From assembly GCA_030536145.1 (NCBI GenBank), contig JAUNQN010000033.1:1-33825 (forward strand): a stretch of 33,825 nt of DNA, written 5' to 3'. The notes under the pieces were generated by a model that saw only the letters and a list, made by a program, of their open reading frames with translations, was not told the DNA's origin and did not search any database. Each line of letters opens with the position of its first letter. Position 1 is the first letter of the stretch. The stretch is from Akkermansia sp. Its GTDB lineage: Bacteria > Verrucomicrobiota > Verrucomicrobiia > Verrucomicrobiales > Akkermansiaceae. The translations under genes and the position numbers were made by a program. Positions 32,464 to 33,825 of this stretch are shown piece after piece.

Positions 32464-33696
32464 TCAGAGTGCAGAGAGGGGCAGGGCCATATCCCCCAGG
32501 CCCAGGGGCACGGGCTCCCGCACGTTGCAGAGCACCATGCCCGGTGCCAGCTTCTTGCGCCCGGTGGGAATATGGGCCGCGTTCGCTAGGTCTGCGGGCA
32601 TGGGTGTGCTGCTCAGCTTGATTTCCAGCGGGTAGATTTTCCCGTTCTCCTCTATCAGGATATCCACCTCGTGCCCGGCCTTGTCCCGGAAGTAGCTCAT
32701 GTTCACCGTGCGCCCCGCGTTGGCGTAGCCGCGCAGCAGTTGGCCGTACACCCAGCTTTCCACAATGTGCCCGGCCAGTTGGCTGGTGCGCAGCTCCTCC
32801 GGGGAGCGTATGCCGGCCAGCCAGGCGCACAGGCCCGTATCCATGAAGTGCATCTTGGGGCTTTTCACCAGGCGCTTGGTGGAGTTGGTGAAATACGGCT
32901 CCAGCATGGTGATGATGCCGGAGGTCTCCAGGATGGACAGCCAGCGCTTGGCCGTGTTCGGGGAGATGCCGGTGTCGTTCGCTATGTTGGCGTAGGAGAG
33001 TTGCTCCCCCGTGCGCAGGGCGGCCGCTTTCATCAGCATGAAAAAGGCTGCCTTGTCAGCCACTTGTGTCAGGTCTGCCACGTCCCGCTCTATGTAGCTG
33101 GTCACATACGAGCGGAAGAATATGTCCGCCGGCACGTCATCGTGAACCACCATTTCCGGGTAGCCGCCGCGCCAGATGCGGCGGAACAGTTCATCCACAC
33201 CGCACACGGGGCCGCCTGCCAGGGACTCCGCCGGGTGCGCCGGGTCCAGGTATGCGGCGTGCTCCCCAAGCCCGCAGCTCTCCCGGTTGGAAAGCGGGTA
33301 GAGCTCCAGGATGCCGATGCGCCCGGCCAGGCTTTCCGTAACACCCTTCATCAGGTGGAACCTCTGTGACCCGGTTATCCAGTACATGCCGTTGCGGCGG
33401 TTTGCATCCACTTTCAGCTTGATGGCCCGCAGCAGGTCCGGCGCGTACTGTATCTCATCGATGAACAGCGGCGTGCCCAGGCCCTCCAGGAACCCCACGG
33501 GGTCGCGGCGTGCCGCCGCCGCCGTGGAAAAGTCGTCCAGCGTCACATAGCGCATGCCCTCCGGCATGATGCTGTGCAGCAGGGTGGATTTGCCCACTTG
33601 ACGCGCACCCGTGAGCAGGATGCACGGGAAATAGCGTGATGCCATTGTGATGGTATCACTCATGCTGCGCTTCAAATGGGGTTTTCCGTTGCTCAT
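32464..33696 (-). CDS. ATP-binding protein, AAA family with DUF4143 domain
   Basis: This 410-residue protein belongs to a widespread bacterial group of stand-alone ATPases of unknown role. The Walker A motif GARQVGKST is at 30-38 and Walker B LFIDE at 77-81. A conserved ITGSQRF segment (sensor-like) lies about 40 residues later. The C-terminal half has the features of DUF4143: a winged-helix-like stretch (SYANIANDTGISPNTAKRWL) and, near the end, a nuclease-like VDILIEENGKIYPLEIKLS with spaced D, E and K residues. The ATG at 33696 follows a promoter by 9 bases; the upstream TTG coincides with the -35 box and is rejected. It is a single-gene unit. Confidence 0.85.
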   Translation of the reverse strand: MSNGKPHLKRSMSDTITMASRYFPCILLTGARQVGKSTLLHSIMPEGMRYVTLDDFSTAAAARRDPVGFLEGLGTPLFIDEIQYAPDLLRAIKLKVDANRRNGMYWITGSQRFHLMKGVTESLAGRIGILELYPLSNRESCGLGEHAAYLDPAHPAESLAGGPVCGVDELFRRIWRGGYPEMVVHDDVPADIFFRSYVTSYIERDVADLTQVADKAAFFMLMKAAALRTGEQLSYANIANDTGISPNTAKRWLSILETSGIITMLEPYFTNSTKRLVKSPKMHFMDTGLCAWLAGIRSPEELRTSQLAGHIVESWVYGQLLRGYANAGRTVNMSYFRDKAGHEVDILIEENGKIYPLEIKLSSTPMPADLANAAHIPTGRKKLAPGMVLCNVREPVPLGLGDMALPLSAL

Positions 33697-33705
33697 GTCT
33701 GGGAT

Positions 33706-33735
33706 ATTATGCACCCGTTCCCAACGGCTTGTCAA
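33706..33735 (-). promoter_or_regulatory. promoter of the ATPase gene
   Basis: A perfect TTGACA (33735-33730), 18 bases, CATAAT (33711-33706), then 9 bases to the ATG. The predicted leader is about 2 bases. Confidence 0.65.
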
Positions 33736-33762
33736 TGCTAATCCGCCAAAAATACCGTAGGA

Positions 33763-33779
33763 TTGCGGATTTTCCGCAA
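33763..33779. repeat. inverted repeat next to a TATAAT
   Basis: TTGCGGA, a TTT spacer, then TCCGCAA form a perfect 7-bp palindrome. It abuts TATAAT (33780-33785) on the plus strand and lies 28 bases upstream of the ATPase -35 box. It could be an operator for either direction. Confidence 0.5.
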
Positions 33780-33788
33780 TATAATGGA

Positions 33789-33825
33789 GGAAATGCCGCC
33801 AGCGTGTGGGGGAAATGCCGCTAGC
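33789..33825. repeat. 15-bp direct repeat with 22-bp period at the window edge
   Basis: GGAAATGCCGCCAGC (33789-33803) recurs as GGAAATGCCGCTAGC (33811-33825), with one mismatch. The window ends at the last base of the second copy, so the array could continue. Confidence 0.6.

Overview
The window looks like a piece of a chromosome from a high-GC verrucomicrobium, most likely Akkermansia or a close relative. This rests on families largely restricted to Verrucomicrobia and Planctomycetes (a Minf_1886/TIGR04138-type protein at 27923-28315 and a TIGR04073-type exosortase-associated protein at 14480-14914), on a kinase/nucleotidyltransferase pair suited to mucin amino-sugars, and on the secreted proteases. 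It is an inference from protein families, not from a database match. I see no phage, insertion sequence or CRISPR array.

Layout. 1-193: a possible gene tail and a shared terminator. 194-12896: on the minus strand, a compact respiratory complex I operon in the order nuoD-E-F-G-H-I-J-K-L-M-N; nuoA, nuoB and nuoC are not here. 13055-14914: a DNA alkylation repair gene, a divergent hypothetical gene and the TIGR04073-type gene. 15040-17364: two adjacent radical SAM genes, AhbD-like then AhbC, which suggest haem synthesis from sirohaem. 17536-18023: rpsU and a tRNA-Ser(GCU), each with a sharp promoter and terminator. 18153-23090: a large secreted S6-like serine protease with no visible beta-barrel, then an O-antigen-ligase-type membrane protein. 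23222-26784: a Pro/Ala-rich membrane protein, thioredoxin, and two tandem secreted metzincin-like proteases. 26863-28315: agmatine deiminase and the Minf_1886-type gene. 28520-31211: a two-HTH reading frame that runs without a stop into a sugar-1-phosphate nucleotidyltransferase, followed by an N-acetylhexosamine 1-kinase. 31290-33696: a LOG-family protein and a DUF4143-type ATPase. The right edge has a palindrome and a 22-bp direct repeat.

Three things stand out. First, gene expression: at eight or more genes a sigma70-like promoter with a 17-18 bp spacer ends only 6-10 bases before the start codon, so the mRNAs should be leaderless or nearly so, and the genes inside operons lack Shine-Dalgarno sequences. 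The only strong Shine-Dalgarno I found is in front of the HTH frame. Second, complex I is unusual: NuoM has leucine where the TM7 proton-pumping lysine should be, NuoH carries an insertion of about 45 residues, and NuoJ, L, M and N carry cysteine clusters. Third, the HTH frame and nucleotidyltransferase form a nested pair with an internal promoter, which could give a long and a short protein.
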